A stretch of DNA of 64,000 nt from Betaproteobacteria bacterium (GCA_020621865.1 JAHRYW010000001.1:199177-263176), one strand, 5' to 3'. Counted from the first letter of the stretch, positions 1 through 14,026 are shown. Notes: generated by a model from the letters alone, not told the origin. A program made the numbers and translations.

Positions 1-174
1 GCGCTAAAAGGTAATATTAAGCAGGATAACTGCATGATTCTAATCAGAGCAATGCGATTAGCAAGCTTAATCATATAGCAAGTCCTTAGTATGTTTGGCA
101 TCCAGGTATTGAGCTAGATATAGAAAGGTATTTTGAAGTTTTCCCACTGGAACGTTGAGGCACTCTATTGATCG
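1..174. other. AT-rich window edge, no gene seen
   Basis: AT-rich sequence, unlike the GC-rich remainder. I see no supported reading frame, RNA gene or recognisable mobile-element end. It is continuous in composition with the orphan gene that follows and may be the edge of an acquired segment. Confidence 0.4.
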
Positions 175-477
175 TCATCGTAGGGCATTAACAATCCTCC
201 ATGAAACTCGTCCTGAAGGAAAATCGCCTCCACTGTCGAATACCTCTCCAGTCCCAGATAGTCCAATTGAAGTAGTATCAATATTCAATCCATGGAGTAC
301 CCATGAATTAGGAGACATAGGAACTACATTGTTTGTTTGATTTGTAAAATCGCCTTGGTGCGGATTGAAGGTGCCTTCTGTTAAAAATATGAATTGATTC
401 CAAGGTCCGAGCAAATCTTTCAATTCCAATCTTTCAGTAGTTCTGCCAGAAGAAATCTCTACAAGCCAGCTAGCCAT
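175..477 (-). CDS. Hypothetical protein, 100 aa, AT-rich orphan
   Basis: I do not recognise this protein. It is 100 residues, without an obvious signal peptide or membrane segment, rich in Asn, Ser, Thr and Gly, which would suit a small beta-rich soluble protein. The start is supported by GAGG at 484-487, six bases upstream of the ATG on the minus strand. Its base composition is clearly more AT-rich than the genes to the right, which suggests horizontal acquisition. No neighbour indicates a role: the left side is the window edge and the right side is about 650 bp without a convincing gene. It could be a chance frame, but the ribosome-binding site argues for a real gene. Confidence 0.5.
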   Translation of the reverse strand: MASWLVEISSGRTTERLELKDLLGPWNQFIFLTEGTFNPHQGDFTNQTNNVVPMSPNSWVLHGLNIDTTSIGLSGTGEVFDSGGDFPSGRVSWRIVNALR

Positions 478-973
478 ATCGTGCCTCGCGAAGAAGTGTC
501 AAAAATTCTGGTTTTGAATGCTATTTGTGATACCTAGCAGTTCTTGCACGGATATTGGTATCCGTAAAATTGATATTTAGGGCAGAAAGCTGACAGCAGA
601 AACAATCTATTTTTCAGCGCTTTGTGTAATCGCTGTCAGCCAAATAACCCCGATTGTGAACTCGGATAATTTGTTTTAGCATACGCCGATTGCATAGACA
701 AGTGTATGCGACCAATTAAATGGCTGCTATCGATGCGTGGCAACCAATGGCGGCTCCTTGCCCAGACTGTTGAAAACCTGAACGAAAATCGGTTAGTCGG
801 CAGTTCGTTGCCTTGTGGAAGCAATAGGCTTATTTACGGAGGCGATATCTCGTGGTCAAACTCAGCGGAAATTTCGTATCAGCATGGCCGCGGAAGTTAG
901 GATTATCGTGTTGGCTGGGAATGAGGCCGCTGGCGATCCGATTCGCGTCTTGTAACCTGCAGAACTATTTAAC

Positions 974-999
974 TCGTTCCCAACATACCGAGTGGGAAC
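974..999. repeat. REP-like inverted repeat
   Basis: TCGTTCCCA and TGGGAACC arms separated by about ten bases form a short hairpin. The arm sequence resembles the TCGTTCCCACGC.../...GTGGGAAC repeats common in proteobacterial intergenic DNA, here as a single degenerate copy. The family assignment is from memory of the pattern only. Confidence 0.35.
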
Positions 1000-1040
1000 C
1001 TACATGCTGTGTAGCTTGTTCAGTTTCAGTCCGGATTTAT

Positions 1041-1092
1041 CCGGACAGCAGAAAAGCCGATCTCTTGATCGGCTTTTCTGCTGTTGGTCCGG
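1041..1092. terminator. Strong inverted repeat, terminator-like
   Basis: A long stem (CAGCAGAAAAGCCGATC against GATCGGCTTTTCTGCTG, loop TCTT) is extended by GGAC/GTCC with a small bulge. It lies about 40 bp before the hybrid kinase gene. There is no clean U-run directly after the stem, so it may be a terminator for upstream transcription or a leftover of a mobile element. Confidence 0.5.
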
Positions 1093-1133
1093 TGTTTCGG
1101 GGGCTATGACCAAAGTCATGCCCTGCGCTATAT

Positions 1134-4100
1134 TTGCCGCCTGCCAACGGTTCGCTGCTGTCGCAGACTGTCCTCTCCCCATTTGATGAAACCCTGCCTG
1201 TGACCAGATTTCTCGTTCTGACCTTGGCTTATTTCGCTACCGGCTGGCTGGGGCTGCAGATTCCCTATACCGGGTCGCACATCACGCTGGTCTGGCTGCC
1301 GACGGGGATCGCGGTGGCGGCTTTGTTCCGTTGGGGTTCCAGGGTCTGGCCGGGGATTTATCTCGGCGCCTTTATGGTCAATCTGGTCATTGGCTCGCCC
1401 TGGCCGCTGGCCGCCGCCATTGCTGTGGGCAATACGCTGGCGCCGCTGTTGAGTGCGGTCTGGCTCAGGCGGATCGGCTTCCACCCGGCTTTTGACCGGC
1501 AGCTCGATGTCGGGATTTTTCTGCTGGCGGCTGGCGGGGGGATGCTGGTTTCTGCCCTGGGCGGAGTGGCCAGCCTCTATCTGGCCGGCTTGTTGCCGGC
1601 GCAGGCGGCACCCTGGGCCTGGCTGATCTGGTGGCTAGGCGATACGGTTGGCGTCCTGCTAGCCGCGCCGCTGCTGCTGACATTGAGCGGGCGGAGCCTC
1701 GAACAATTGAAGCGGGTGCGCCGCGAGCTGCTGTTGTGGTTGCTGGTGGCCGGCCCGGTGGCCTGGCTGGCCTTCATTCGCGACTACGAGCAACTGGGCC
1801 GCACCTTGCCGCTGGCCTTTCTGACCCTGCCGTTGTTTGCCTGGGCGGCGCTGCGTTTTGGCAATACCGTCGCCGCGCTGGCCGGTCTCGGATTTTCGCT
1901 GGTTGCCGCGTGGAGTACGGCAACCGGGCACGGTACCTTCTTCCTGCCGGACGAACATATCAGCCTGATGCTGTTGTGGAGTTACATGGCGACCACGGTG
2001 GTGACCGGCTTGATGATTGCCGCCTTGCAGGCCGAGCGCCAGCAGATGGCGGCCAGCCTGCGGAACAGCGAGGAGATGCTGCGTGGGCTGTATGAGGTAT
2101 CGCCGCTGGGCATCGCCCTGACCGACATGCAGGGGCACTATGTCGAATTCAACGAGGCTTTTCTGAACATCTGCGGTTATCCAGCCGAGACCTTGAAGGC
2201 GCTCGACTACTGGCAACTGACGCCGGAGAAATACCGGGCAGAGGAGGCGCAGCAACTGGCCTTGCTGGAGAGCAGTGGCCGCTACGGACCCTACGAGAAG
2301 GAATACATCCGTCAAGATGGCAGCCTCGTCCCCTTGCGTCTCAACGGCATGCTGATCACCCGCCAGGACGGCGAGAAGTACATCTGGTCGATTGTCGAGG
2401 ACATCACCGACCAGCGGCGCAACCAGCAGCGCCTGGAACATCTGCTGGCCGAGCAGAAGGCGATTCTCGAGAACCACCTGGTCGGCATCGTCACTGTCCG
2501 GGAGCGGAGGATCGTCTGGGCCAACCCGGCTTTCGAGCAGATGCTCGGCTACGGGCCGGGGGAGCTGGCCGGGACGCCGACCCGGCAGAATTATCCGGAC
2601 CAGGACAGCTACCTCGCCGTGGGCCGTGCCGCCTATCCGGTGCTGATGGCCGGCGATATCTTCCGGGCGCAGATCGAGCATGTACGCAAGGATGGCCGCA
2701 ATATCTGGGTCGATCTGAGCGGCGCCATGCTCGATTCGGCGAGCGGCGAATCGCTGTGGTGCTTCGTCGATATCACCGAGCACCGGCTGCTCGAACAAGG
2801 CATCGCCAATAGCGAGAGGATGCTGCGCGAGGCCCAGGAGGTCGGGCGGATCGGCAGTTATGCTTTTGAAATCGCGGTCGACCGATGGTCGGGTTCGCAG
2901 GTGCTGGACGATATTTTCGGCATCGCGGCCGACTATCCGCGGACGCTGGCTGGCTGGCGGCAACTGATCGATCCCGCCGAGCGCGAGGAAGTGGCCGGGG
3001 CGTTTCAGGCAGCCTTGGCCAGTGGCAGCAGCTTCAACCGGGAATACCGCATTCGCCGCGCCAGCGACGGTGCCGTGCGCTGGGTACAGAGCATCGGCGA
3101 GTTCGTTTGCGATGCCGGTGGCCGGCCGGTGCGCATGGTCGGCACCGTCCAGGACATCACGCCGCGCAAGCTGGCCAAGGAGGAACTGTGCCGGGCCAAG
3201 GAGGCGGCGGAGGCGGCCAACGTCGCCAAGAGCCAGTTCCTGGCGACCATGTCGCATGAAATCCGCACGCCGATGAACGGCATGCTGGGCATGGCGCAAC
3301 TGCTGCTGATGCCGGGGTTGGAGGAGGCGGAGCGCCTGGAATACGCGCGTACCATCTTCAACTCCGGCCAGGCGCTGCTGACCCTGCTCAACGATATTCT
3401 CGATCTTTCCAAGGTCGAGGCCGGCAAGCTCGATCTCGTCCCGGCGGCCTGCGACATGGCCCAGCTGGTCGACGAGACCGTTAGCCTGTTTGCCGAGCCG
3501 GCCCGCGCCAAGGGCCTGCACATCGAGGCTGCCTGGCACGGGCCGCGGCCCGGCTGCTACCGGGCCGATCCGCTGCGGCTGCGCCAGATGCTGTCCAATC
3601 TGGTCAGCAATGCCATCAAATTCACGGACAGCGGCTTTGTCCGGATCGAGGCCCGCGAGCTGGCCGCCGACGACAGCGACGCTCAGCTTGAATTCGTGGT
3701 CACCGACAGCGGCATCGGCATTGCGCCGGAACAGCAGGCCCTGCTGTTCCAACCCTTCTCCCAGGCCGACAGTTCGACCACCCGACAATACGGGGGCACC
3801 GGGCTGGGGCTGTCCATCGTCCACCGGCTGGCTGGCTTGATGGCCGGCGAGGTTGGCGTGGACAGTGCGGCCGGGCAGGGGGCCCGCTTCTGGTTCCGCA
3901 TCCGTGTTGGGCAACTGCCGGAAGGCGCCGAGCGCCGCCGCCGCGAGCGCAACGGCAGCGCGGCCGGCAGCCGCTTGCCGGGGCTGGCTGGCCGGGTGCT
4001 GGTCGTCGAGGACAACCCGGTTAACCGGGCGGTGATCAAGGCCTTGCTCGGCCGGCTGGGGATTCTCGTCGAGTGTGTGGAAAACGGTCGCCAGGGGCTC

Positions 4101-4388
4101 GATTTCGTGACTGCCGGCGGGGCTGCCGACCTGGTGCTGATGGATGTCCAGATGCCGGTCATGGATGGCATCGAGGCGACCCAAAGCATCCGCCGCTGGG
4201 AGCAGGAAGGCGGCCGCGATCGCCGGCCGATCGTCGCCCTGACTGCTGGCGCCTTCGAGGATGATCACAGGCGCTGCCTGGAGGCCGGGATGGATGCCTT
4301 CCTGACCAAGCCGGTCAAGCTCGACGAACTGGTCAGCGTGCTTGGGCGCTGGCTGGCAGTGGCCGAACAGCCGGCAGGGGAGGTCTAG
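1134..4388 (+). CDS. MASE1 hybrid sensor histidine kinase
   Basis: Membrane hybrid kinase of about 1084 aa. The N-terminal 300 residues form a multi-helix MASE1 sensory domain (early [11 protein letters not shown] and [11 protein letters not shown] motifs). Then come three PAS domains (about 318-435, 440-560, 575-690), a HisKA domain with the phospho-accepting His in [10 protein letters not shown] near residue 708, a HATPase_c domain (N box [12 protein letters not shown] box [10 protein letters not shown]) and a C-terminal receiver with Asp in [13 protein letters not shown] near 1004. It should autophosphorylate and relay to its own receiver; the ligand is unknown and no HPt is fused. The TTG start at 1134 is the longest choice; GTG at 1200, just before the first membrane helix, is equally possible. 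dtd follows two bases after the stop. Confidence 0.9.
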   Translation: MPPANGSLLSQTVLSPFDETLPVTRFLVLTLAYFATGWLGLQIPYTGSHITLVWLPTGIAVAALFRWGSRVWPGIYLGAFMVNLVIGSPWPLAAAIAVGNTLAPLLSAVWLRRIGFHPAFDRQLDVGIFLLAAGGGMLVSALGGVASLYLAGLLPAQAAPWAWLIWWLGDTVGVLLAAPLLLTLSGRSLEQLKRVRRELLLWLLVAGPVAWLAFIRDYEQLGRTLPLAFLTLPLFAWAALRFGNTVAALAGLGFSLVAAWSTATGHGTFFLPDEHISLMLLWSYMATTVVTGLMIAALQAERQQMAASLRNSEEMLRGLYEVSPLGIALTDMQGHYVEFNEAFLNICGYPAETLKALDYWQLTPEKYRAEEAQQLALLESSGRYGPYEKEYIRQDGSLVPLRLNGMLITRQDGEKYIWSIVEDITDQRRNQQRLEHLLAEQKAILENHLVGIVTVRERRIVWANPAFEQMLGYGPGELAGTPTRQNYPDQDSYLAVGRAAYPVLMAGDIFRAQIEHVRKDGRNIWVDLSGAMLDSASGESLWCFVDITEHRLLEQGIANSERMLREAQEVGRIGSYAFEIAVDRWSGSQVLDDIFGIAADYPRTLAGWRQLIDPAEREEVAGAFQAALASGSSFNREYRIRRASDGAVRWVQSIGEFVCDAGGRPVRMVGTVQDITPRKLAKEELCRAKEAAEAANVAKSQFLATMSHEIRTPMNGMLGMAQLLLMPGLEEAERLEYARTIFNSGQALLTLLNDILDLSKVEAGKLDLVPAACDMAQLVDETVSLFAEPARAKGLHIEAAWHGPRPGCYRADPLRLRQMLSNLVSNAIKFTDSGFVRIEARELAADDSDAQLEFVVTDSGIGIAPEQQALLFQPFSQADSSTTRQYGGTGLGLSIVHRLAGLMAGEVGVDSAAGQGARFWFRIRVGQLPEGAERRRRERNGSAAGSRLPGLAGRVLVVEDNPVNRAVIKALLGRLGILVECVENGRQGLDFVTAGGAADLVLMDVQMPVMDGIEATQSIRRWEQEGGRDRRPIVALTAGAFEDDHRRCLEAGMDAFLTKPVKLDELVSVLGRWLAVAEQPAGEV

Positions 4389-4390
4389 GC

Positions 4391-4843
4391 ATGCGGGTGG
4401 TGGTGCAGCGGGTAAGTAGTGCGGCGGTGACCGTCGACGGCCGGACCACCGGCGCCATCGGCCCCGGCCTGCTGGTCCTGGCCGGTTTTGAAGAGGCGGA
4501 TGGCGAGGCCGATCTGGCCTGGATGGCCGGCAAGATTGCCCGCCTGCGGCTGTTTGCCGATCAGGATGGGGTGATGAACCGCAGCGTCGTCGAGGCTGGT
4601 GGCCAGGTGCTGGCGGTATCGCAGTTCACGCTCTACGCGTCGGTCAGGAAGGGCAACCGGCCGTCGTGGAGCCGGGCGGCGCGGGGCGAGATTTCGCAGC
4701 CGCTGTTCGAGCGCTTCGTGGTCAAGCTGTCGGTGGAGCTCGGCCAGTCGGTGCCGACCGGGGTGTTCGGCGCCGACATGCAGGTCAGCCTGGTCAACGA
4801 TGGCCCGGTGACCCTGAGCATCGATTCGAAGGCGCCGGACTAG
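4391..4843 (+). CDS. dtd: D-aminoacyl-tRNA deacylase
   Basis: 150 aa, the normal size for DTD, which hydrolyses D-aminoacyl-tRNA (and Gly-tRNA(Ala)) to keep D-amino acids out of translation. The opening [13 protein letters not shown], the catalytic SQFTLYA motif near residues 77-83, GNRPSW in the middle and the cross-subunit Gly-Pro motif NDGPVT near residue 137 are all in place. The ATG lies two bases after the hybrid kinase stop, so it is probably co-transcribed with it. It converges on the HD-GYP regulator gene, with a copy of the dispersed 40 bp repeat between the two. Confidence 0.95.
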   Translation: MRVVVQRVSSAAVTVDGRTTGAIGPGLLVLAGFEEADGEADLAWMAGKIARLRLFADQDGVMNRSVVEAGGQVLAVSQFTLYASVRKGNRPSWSRAARGEISQPLFERFVVKLSVELGQSVPTGVFGADMQVSLVNDGPVTLSIDSKAPD

Positions 4844-4872
4844 ATTGGATCCGGGATTGCCGGGCGATCGGC

Positions 4873-4914
4873 AAATGCTACGGTCGCCGGCAAAAAAAGG
4901 CCAAAAACAAAAAG
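4873..4914 (+). repeat. Dispersed USS-like repeat, copy 1
   Basis: Core AAATGCTACGGTCG at 4873-4886, followed by an A7 tract and an A5 tract about ten bases apart. It lies between the convergent dtd and HD-GYP genes, just after the dtd stop. Strand is given as that on which GCTACGGT reads 5' to 3'. Confidence 0.9.
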
Positions 4915-4921
4915 CCTGTGC

Positions 4922-6061
4922 TCAGTCGGACTCGCTGCGGGTGCTGGTCAGGACGTCGGGGTAGCCTTTCGGATCGTCCTTGTGGTCGTAGATTTCCTTG
5001 ATGTGGAATTCCAGATCGGTCAGGGCGCCGTTTTCGTCGGCGTAGATTTCACGGATGCGCAGGATTTCCGGCAGGGCGCGTTTGAAGGCCTCGATCAGCG
5101 TGGGGTCGAAATGGTGGCCGGACTGGTCGTCGAAATAGCGCATCGCTTCGTCGAGCGGCACGGCCTTCTTGTACGGACGCACCGAGACGAGGGCGTCGAA
5201 GACGTCGGCGATGGCGACGATCCGCCCTTCGAGCGGGATGTCCTGGCCCTTCAGGCGCTGCGGGTAACCGCTGCCATCCCACTTTTCGTGGTGGGTCAGG
5301 GCGATGATGCGGGCTGTTTCGAGCAGTTCATTGTCGTGCTTGCCGATGATCTCGGCGCCCATGATCGGGTGCTGGTGCATGACCGCCCATTCCTCGGCGT
5401 CGAGCTTGCCCGGCTTGAGCAGGATGGAATCGGGGATGCCGATCTTGCCGATGTCGTGCATCGGCGCGGTATTGAAGATGACGCTGGCCGACTCCTCGCC
5501 GAGGCCGTGGGCGAGGGCGATCAGGCGGGCGTAGTGGCTCATGCGCAGGACGTGGTTGCCGGTCTCGTTGTCCTTGAACTCGGCGGCGCGGCCAAGGCGG
5601 CGGATGATCTGCTGGCGGGTGGTCAGCAGTTCCATCGTGCGTTGCTGGACCATGCGCTCCAGTTCGCGTGACTGGTCGTAGAGGGCGAGGTGGGTGCGCA
5701 CCCGGGCCTCGACGATGGGCGGGCTGATCGGCTTGGTGATGTAGTCGACGGCGCCAGTTTCCAGGCCGCGTTTCTCGTCCTCGGTGCTGCTCATCGCGGT
5801 GACGAAGATGATCGGGATGCGCCGGCGGTCCGGGTTGGCCTTCAGGCGCCGGCAGATTTCCAGGCCGCTGATGCCAGGCATCATGATGTCGAGCAGGATC
5901 AGGTCGGGCGGCTCGTCGGAATAGACGATCTTCAGCGCTTTTTCGCCGGAGGTGGCAACCCGGATGCGATAGTCGTTGCGCAGCACTTCCGAGAGCAGGT
6001 CGATGTTTTCCGGATTGTCGTCGACAATCAGGATGCATTGTTTGGGGAGCAGGGGTGACAT
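4922..6061 (-). CDS. HD-GYP domain response regulator (c-di-GMP phosphodiesterase)
   Basis: 379 aa. An N-terminal receiver (about 6-125, phospho-acceptor Asp58 in LILLDIMMPG) joins through a short coiled coil to an HD-GYP domain (about 150-345). Metal-binding HDIGK and the HHEKWDGSGYP signature are intact, so cyclic-di-GMP hydrolysis is likely. RpfG-type proteins have the same layout, but I do not give that symbol because no rpf genes are nearby. The start is 27 bp downstream of the stop of the large hybrid kinase on the same strand, so the two probably form a kinase-output pair lowering c-di-GMP in response to an extracytoplasmic signal. Confidence 0.93.
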   Translation of the reverse strand: MSPLLPKQCILIVDDNPENIDLLSEVLRNDYRIRVATSGEKALKIVYSDEPPDLILLDIMMPGISGLEICRRLKANPDRRRIPIIFVTAMSSTEDEKRGLETGAVDYITKPISPPIVEARVRTHLALYDQSRELERMVQQRTMELLTTRQQIIRRLGRAAEFKDNETGNHVLRMSHYARLIALAHGLGEESASVIFNTAPMHDIGKIGIPDSILLKPGKLDAEEWAVMHQHPIMGAEIIGKHDNELLETARIIALTHHEKWDGSGYPQRLKGQDIPLEGRIVAIADVFDALVSVRPYKKAVPLDEAMRYFDDQSGHHFDPTLIEAFKRALPEILRIREIYADENGALTDLEFHIKEIYDHKDDPKGYPDVLTSTRSESD

Positions 6062-6088
6062 CGTCGATCGGCCCTCGGTCGTGGTTGG

Positions 6089-10387
<4,299 letters not shown>

Positions 10388-10445
10388 TCCTTCCCCTTGG
10401 TGTGGTGTACGGAAGTTGTGGTTTTTTATACTTTTACCGCATTGT

Positions 10446-10474
10446 AGCGGGATATCCGTACGGCGTATCCCGCT
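10446..10474. promoter_or_regulatory. Inverted repeat between apbE and hybrid kinase
   Basis: AGCGGGATA (10446-10454) and TATCCCGCT (10466-10474) form a nine-base perfect stem. There is no T-run after it on the minus strand, so it could be a weak terminator for apbE or an operator for the kinase gene. Confidence 0.4.
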
Positions 10475-10492
10475 GTCAAGCGGGCGCTGGAC

Positions 10493-10531
10493 GGAATGCT
10501 ACGGTAAGCCGGAAATTTTGCCGAAAAACGA
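10493..10531 (+). repeat. Dispersed USS-like repeat, copy 2
   Basis: Core GGAATGCTACGGT at 10493-10505, followed by AAATTTT and AAAAA tracts at the usual spacing. It lies just past the stop codon of apbE. Confidence 0.88.
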
Positions 10532-10540
10532 AATCCGGCC

Positions 10541-11572
10541 TTACGGGACGACGGTGATTTCCGGCTTCTGGCCGATGAATTCCAGGCGCTGGTTCAGTGC
10601 GTCGGTGACGAACACCCGGTCGTCGCGGTCGACGCGCAGCACGAGGCCAACGTCCATTTTCCTGGCCATTTCGCGCCAGCCGTCCGGGCCGGCGATGAAG
10701 ATCGGCTTGGAAGCGGCGTCGGACAGCGTGCCGGCCCTGGGGCCGGGCGGGATCAGCACGGTGACTGCCTGCGTGTGGTCGGCCGGGTAGCCGCGGCGCG
10801 GGTCGAGCAGGTGGGCGTAGCGCTTGCCGTCGAGTTCGAAGTAGCGCTGGTAGTCGCCGGAAGTGCCGATCGCTTCGCCGTCGGCCAGCGTCACCGTGGC
10901 CATCGGCCCCGGCTGGCGCGGGTGCTGGATGCCGACGCGCCACGCTTTGCCCTGCTTGCTGCCGAGCGCCATGATGTTGCCGCCGATGTTGATCAGCGCA
11001 TTGTGGATGCCCTGCTGCTTGAGGATGGCGGCGGCGCGGTCGAGGGCGACGCCCTTCAGGTAGCCGCCAAAATCGAGGGCGACCTGGCGGTTGCGGCTGC
11101 TGACCGTGTTACCGGCGATGGCGAGGTCGGCGATCGACGGCTTGCTGGCCAGCCAGGCCTTGATCTCGGCGGGCGGCGGCAGTTCGGCCTTGAATTCGTC
11201 GGCCTGGAAGCCCCACAGCTTGATCAGCCGGCCGATGCCGGGGTCGAACAGGTGGTCGCCCTGCTTCGACAGGGCCTGCGCTTCGCGGACGAAGTCGGCC
11301 AGCTCCGGCTTGACTTCCAGCGGCTGGCCGGCGGCGATGGCGGCATTGAGGGCGGTCAGCTCCGACGCCTGCCAGGCGTGGTAGGCGCGGTGCAGTCGGT
11401 CGAATTCGCGCAGCACGGCGGCGATCGCCTGGCGGCCCTGTTCGGGGTCGTCGCCGACGACCAGCACTTCGACGCGGGTGCCGAAGACGTAGGCCTGCTG
11501 CTCCTGCAGCGGGGCGCGGCCGCAGGCGGCGAGGCAGAGCAAAAGGGCGGCGAGGATCAGGTGGCGGAACAT
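10541..11572 (-). CDS. apbE: FAD:protein FMN transferase, lipoprotein
   Basis: 343 aa. ApbE attaches FMN from FAD to a Thr of target proteins such as Nqr/Rnf subunits, in the periplasm. A lipoprotein signal with lipobox ending at Cys17 (LCLAAC) anchors it to a membrane. Family marks include the early YVFGTRVEV segment, the ALINIGGNIMALG core and the C-terminal metal/FAD region SDAASKPIFIAG, which is less standard than the usual Thr/Ser-rich form. Its start overlaps the end of gshB by 16 bp, so it is third in a gshA-gshB-apbE operon. No obvious flavinylated target is encoded in the window. Confidence 0.9.
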   Translation of the reverse strand: MFRHLILAALLLCLAACGRAPLQEQQAYVFGTRVEVLVVGDDPEQGRQAIAAVLREFDRLHRAYHAWQASELTALNAAIAAGQPLEVKPELADFVREAQALSKQGDHLFDPGIGRLIKLWGFQADEFKAELPPPAEIKAWLASKPSIADLAIAGNTVSSRNRQVALDFGGYLKGVALDRAAAILKQQGIHNALINIGGNIMALGSKQGKAWRVGIQHPRQPGPMATVTLADGEAIGTSGDYQRYFELDGKRYAHLLDPRRGYPADHTQAVTVLIPPGPRAGTLSDAASKPIFIAGPDGWREMARKMDVGLVLRVDRDDRVFVTDALNQRLEFIGQKPEITVVP

Positions 11573-12576
11573 GCGTGCTCAAGGGCGGTGATGAAGGCGC
11601 CGGCCGCATCGAAGCCGGATTGCTGGCGGATTTCGACCATGCAGGTCGGGCTGGTCACGTTGATTTCGGTCAGGTAGTCGCCGATCACGTCGATGCCGAC
11701 CAGCATCAGGCCGCGCTTGAACAGCACCGGGCCGAGCGCTTCGGCGATCTCGCGGTCACGGGCCGACAGCTCCTGGGCGACGCCGGTGCCGCCGGCGGCC
11801 AGGTTGCCGCGCGTTTCGCCGGCCTTGGGGATGCGCGCCAGGCAAAAAGGCACCGGCTGCCCGGCGATCAGCAGGATGCGCTTGTCGCCGCGGCTGATCT
11901 CGGGGACGAAGCGCTGCGCCATGATCGTCCGCGTACCGTCGTGGGTCAGCGTTTCGATGATGACGTTGCGGTTCGGGTCGTTGCGATGGACGCGGAAGAC
12001 CTGGCTGCCGCCCATGCCGTCGAGCGGCTTGAGGATGACGTCGCGTTCCTCGTCGATGAAGCGCTGGATCTGGCCGACGTGGCGGAATGCTACGGTCGGC
12101 GGGGAAAAACGGGCAAATTCCATGATCGCCAGCTTTTCGGAATGCTCGCGCAGCGCCCGCGGCCGGTTGAAGACGCGCACGCCCTCGGCCTCGGCGCGTT
12201 CGAGCAGCCAAGTGGCGGTCAGGTATTCGACATCGAAGGGCGGGTCGCGGCGCATGATCACCGCGTCGAAGGTGGTCAGCGGCAGCCACTCGCGGCCGGT
12301 TTCGCGGTACCAGTCGTGGTCGTCCGGGCGCAGGTGGAGGTGCAGTGCCTCGCCGCAAACGCCGCCGGCGTGCTGGCCGTCCGGCTTGCGCCAGCCGAGC
12401 GTCGCGGCATCGATGGCAAAGACGTCGTGGCCGTGGTTCTCGGCGGCGCGCATCATCGCCACCGAGGAATCCTTCCATGCCTTCAGGTGGTCCAGCGGGT
12501 CGACGACGAAGGCGAGCTTCAGCGAGCGGGCGCTGCCGCCGAGTAGGTGCTTCTCGAAATGCAGTTGCTGGGCCAC
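11557..12576 (-). CDS. gshB: Glutathione synthase
   Basis: ATP-grasp enzyme joining gamma-glutamylcysteine and glycine. The conserved start of the fold LAFVVDPLDHLKAWKDSS, the nucleotide-binding DVILKPLDGMGG segment and the C-terminal GIDVIGDYLTEINVTSPT motif are clear. The start is uncertain: the frame stays open far upstream into gshA, and GTG at 12576, eight bases past the gshA stop, gives 339 aa; a non-standard CTG near 12522 would give the usual 316-320 aa. A copy of the dispersed repeat lies inside the gene (12084-12120) and encodes FARFSPPTVAFRH, where homologues carry a loop before the ATP-binding region; the frame is kept. Confidence 0.9.
   Translation of the reverse strand: MAQQLHFEKHLLGGSARSLKLAFVVDPLDHLKAWKDSSVAMMRAAENHGHDVFAIDAATLGWRKPDGQHAGGVCGEALHLHLRPDDHDWYRETGREWLPLTTFDAVIMRRDPPFDVEYLTATWLLERAEAEGVRVFNRPRALREHSEKLAIMEFARFSPPTVAFRHVGQIQRFIDEERDVILKPLDGMGGSQVFRVHRNDPNRNVIIETLTHDGTRTIMAQRFVPEISRGDKRILLIAGQPVPFCLARIPKAGETRGNLAAGGTGVAQELSARDREIAEALGPVLFKRGLMLVGIDVIGDYLTEINVTSPTCMVEIRQQSGFDAAGAFITALEHACSAT
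12084..12120 (+). repeat. Dispersed USS-like repeat, copy 3 (inside gshB)
   Basis: Core GGAATGCTACGGTCGG at 12084-12099, followed by AAAAA and AAATT tracts. It is embedded in frame in gshB. Confidence 0.9.
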
Positions 12577-12584
12577 GCCGGCGA

Positions 12585-13877
12585 TCAGTCCTCGTCGACC
12601 TCGGGGGCCGTCCGTTCCAGTTCGATGGCGGCGGCCAGGCAGGCCAGCCGGCCAACGACGCCGTAGGCGTAGAAGCGGTTGGGCGGCGCGTCCGGATTGT
12701 TGCAGCCGTAGTCGGGCAGGTTGCAGCCGGTCTCGAAGGCGAGCGGCTCGAAATGCATGCCCGGCGCGTTGAGGTTCTCGTCCTTGCCGCGGCCGGTGTG
12801 CACCCGGTAGAAGCCGCCGACGACGTAGCGGTCGATCATGTAGATGACCGGCTCGGCGACTGCGTCGTTGAGTGTCTCGAAGGAATGCACGCCTTCCTGG
12901 ATCAGCACCTCGGAGACTTCCAGACCTTCCTTGATCACGCTCATCTTGTTGCGCTGCTTGCGGTTCAGCGCGATCACCTCGTCGGCGTCGCGCACCGTCA
13001 TCACGCCCATGCCGTAGGTGCCGGCGTCGGCCTTGACGACTACGTAAGGCGTCTCGTCTATGTCGTACTCGCGGTACTTTTCCTTGACGATGTCGAGTAC
13101 GGCAGCGACGTTGGCGGCCAGGCATTCCTCACCCTGGCGCTCGTGGAAATTGATGCTGCGGCAGACCGAGAAGGCCGGGTTGATGCGCCACGGATCGATG
13201 CCGATGGCCTTGGCGAAATCGTTGGCGACCTGGTCGTAGGCGGCGAAATGGTTGGACTTGCGGCGCACCGCCCAGCCGGCATGGACCGGCGGCAGCACGA
13301 CCTGCTCGTTGAGGCCCTGGAGGATGTCCGGGATGCCTGCCGACAGGTCGTTGTTGAGCAGGATGGCGCAGGGATCGAAGCCGTCCAGGCCGAGCCGGTA
13401 AGGCGTGCGGACCAGCGGTTCGAGCAGCAGGCTGGCGCCGTTGGGCAGCTCGATCGTCGTCGGCTTGTCGATTTCCGGCAGCAGTGTGCCGATGCGCACG
13501 GTCAGGCCGGTCTGCTTGAGGATGGCGGCGATCTGCGCGACGTTCTGCAGGTAGAACAGGTTGCGCGTGTGGTTCTCGGGGATCAGCAGCAGGCTGCGGG
13601 CGTCCGGGCAGAATTTCTCGATGGCGCTCATCGCCGCCTGCACGCAGAGCGGCAGGAAAGCCGGATTCAGGTTGTTGAAGCCGCCGGGGAAGAGGTTGGT
13701 ATCGACCGGCGCCAGCTTGAAGCCGGAATTGCGCAGGTCGACCGACGAGTAAAACGGCGGCGTGTGTTCCAGCCACTGGCCGCGCAGCCAGTGTTCGATC
13801 TGCGGACTGGCCGCCAGGAATCGGCGTTCCAGTTCGAGCAGGGGGCCGCTTAGGGCGGTGGTCAGGTGGGGAACCAT
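12585..13877 (-). CDS. gshA: Glutamate-cysteine ligase, Acidithiobacillus type
   Basis: 430 aa from ATG at 13877 (MVPHLTTALSGP); upstream in-frame codons lack family resemblance. It catalyses the ATP-dependent joining of glutamate and cysteine, the first step of glutathione synthesis. The protein matches the proteobacterial gshA class named after Acidithiobacillus ferrooxidans rather than the E. coli class: an early FYSSVDLRNSGFKLAPVD segment, a central DGFDPCAILLNNDLS, and VKADAGTYGMGVMTV, which suits a phosphate-binding loop. gshB starts about eight bases after its stop and apbE overlaps gshB, so all three probably form one operon read away from ybiT. Confidence 0.88.
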   Translation of the reverse strand: MVPHLTTALSGPLLELERRFLAASPQIEHWLRGQWLEHTPPFYSSVDLRNSGFKLAPVDTNLFPGGFNNLNPAFLPLCVQAAMSAIEKFCPDARSLLLIPENHTRNLFYLQNVAQIAAILKQTGLTVRIGTLLPEIDKPTTIELPNGASLLLEPLVRTPYRLGLDGFDPCAILLNNDLSAGIPDILQGLNEQVVLPPVHAGWAVRRKSNHFAAYDQVANDFAKAIGIDPWRINPAFSVCRSINFHERQGEECLAANVAAVLDIVKEKYREYDIDETPYVVVKADAGTYGMGVMTVRDADEVIALNRKQRNKMSVIKEGLEVSEVLIQEGVHSFETLNDAVAEPVIYMIDRYVVGGFYRVHTGRGKDENLNAPGMHFEPLAFETGCNLPDYGCNNPDAPPNRFYAYGVVGRLACLAAAIELERTAPEVDED

Positions 13878-14026
13878 GTGCTGAGTCTCAATCCCGGAGT
13901 TTTTTATTGTGGCCGCAAATCTTACACCGCAGTGCACAAATAGGGGGCGCCATTCCGCGGTCAACCCCTTGAAAGAAGGTAAAATTCGCCCCTTCGTTTT
14001 AGCGTAATTTTCAGATTGGAATCGCC

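Larger units (their letters stand above)
478..1133. other. Gene-poor AT-rich intergenic region
   Basis: About 650 bp without a gene I can support. Short frames at 706-900 and 852-1109 overlap in different frames, lack family resemblance and are probably chance or decayed sequence. Structure is present: GCATAC (680-685) pairs with GTATGC (704-709), GTTCCCA (976-982) pairs with TGGGAAC (993-999), and a strong hairpin lies at 1041-1092. This looks like remnant mobile or accessory DNA next to the conserved chromosome. Confidence 0.4.

Noticed and set aside
706..1109. Two overlapping open frames near the left edge
   Set aside because: They overlap in different frames, lack start context and family resemblance, and lie in a hairpin-rich AT-rich segment.
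12577..13125. Long upstream extension of the gshB frame
   Set aside because: It runs through gshA on the same strand in another frame and its Arg-rich translation is a typical GC-rich shadow.
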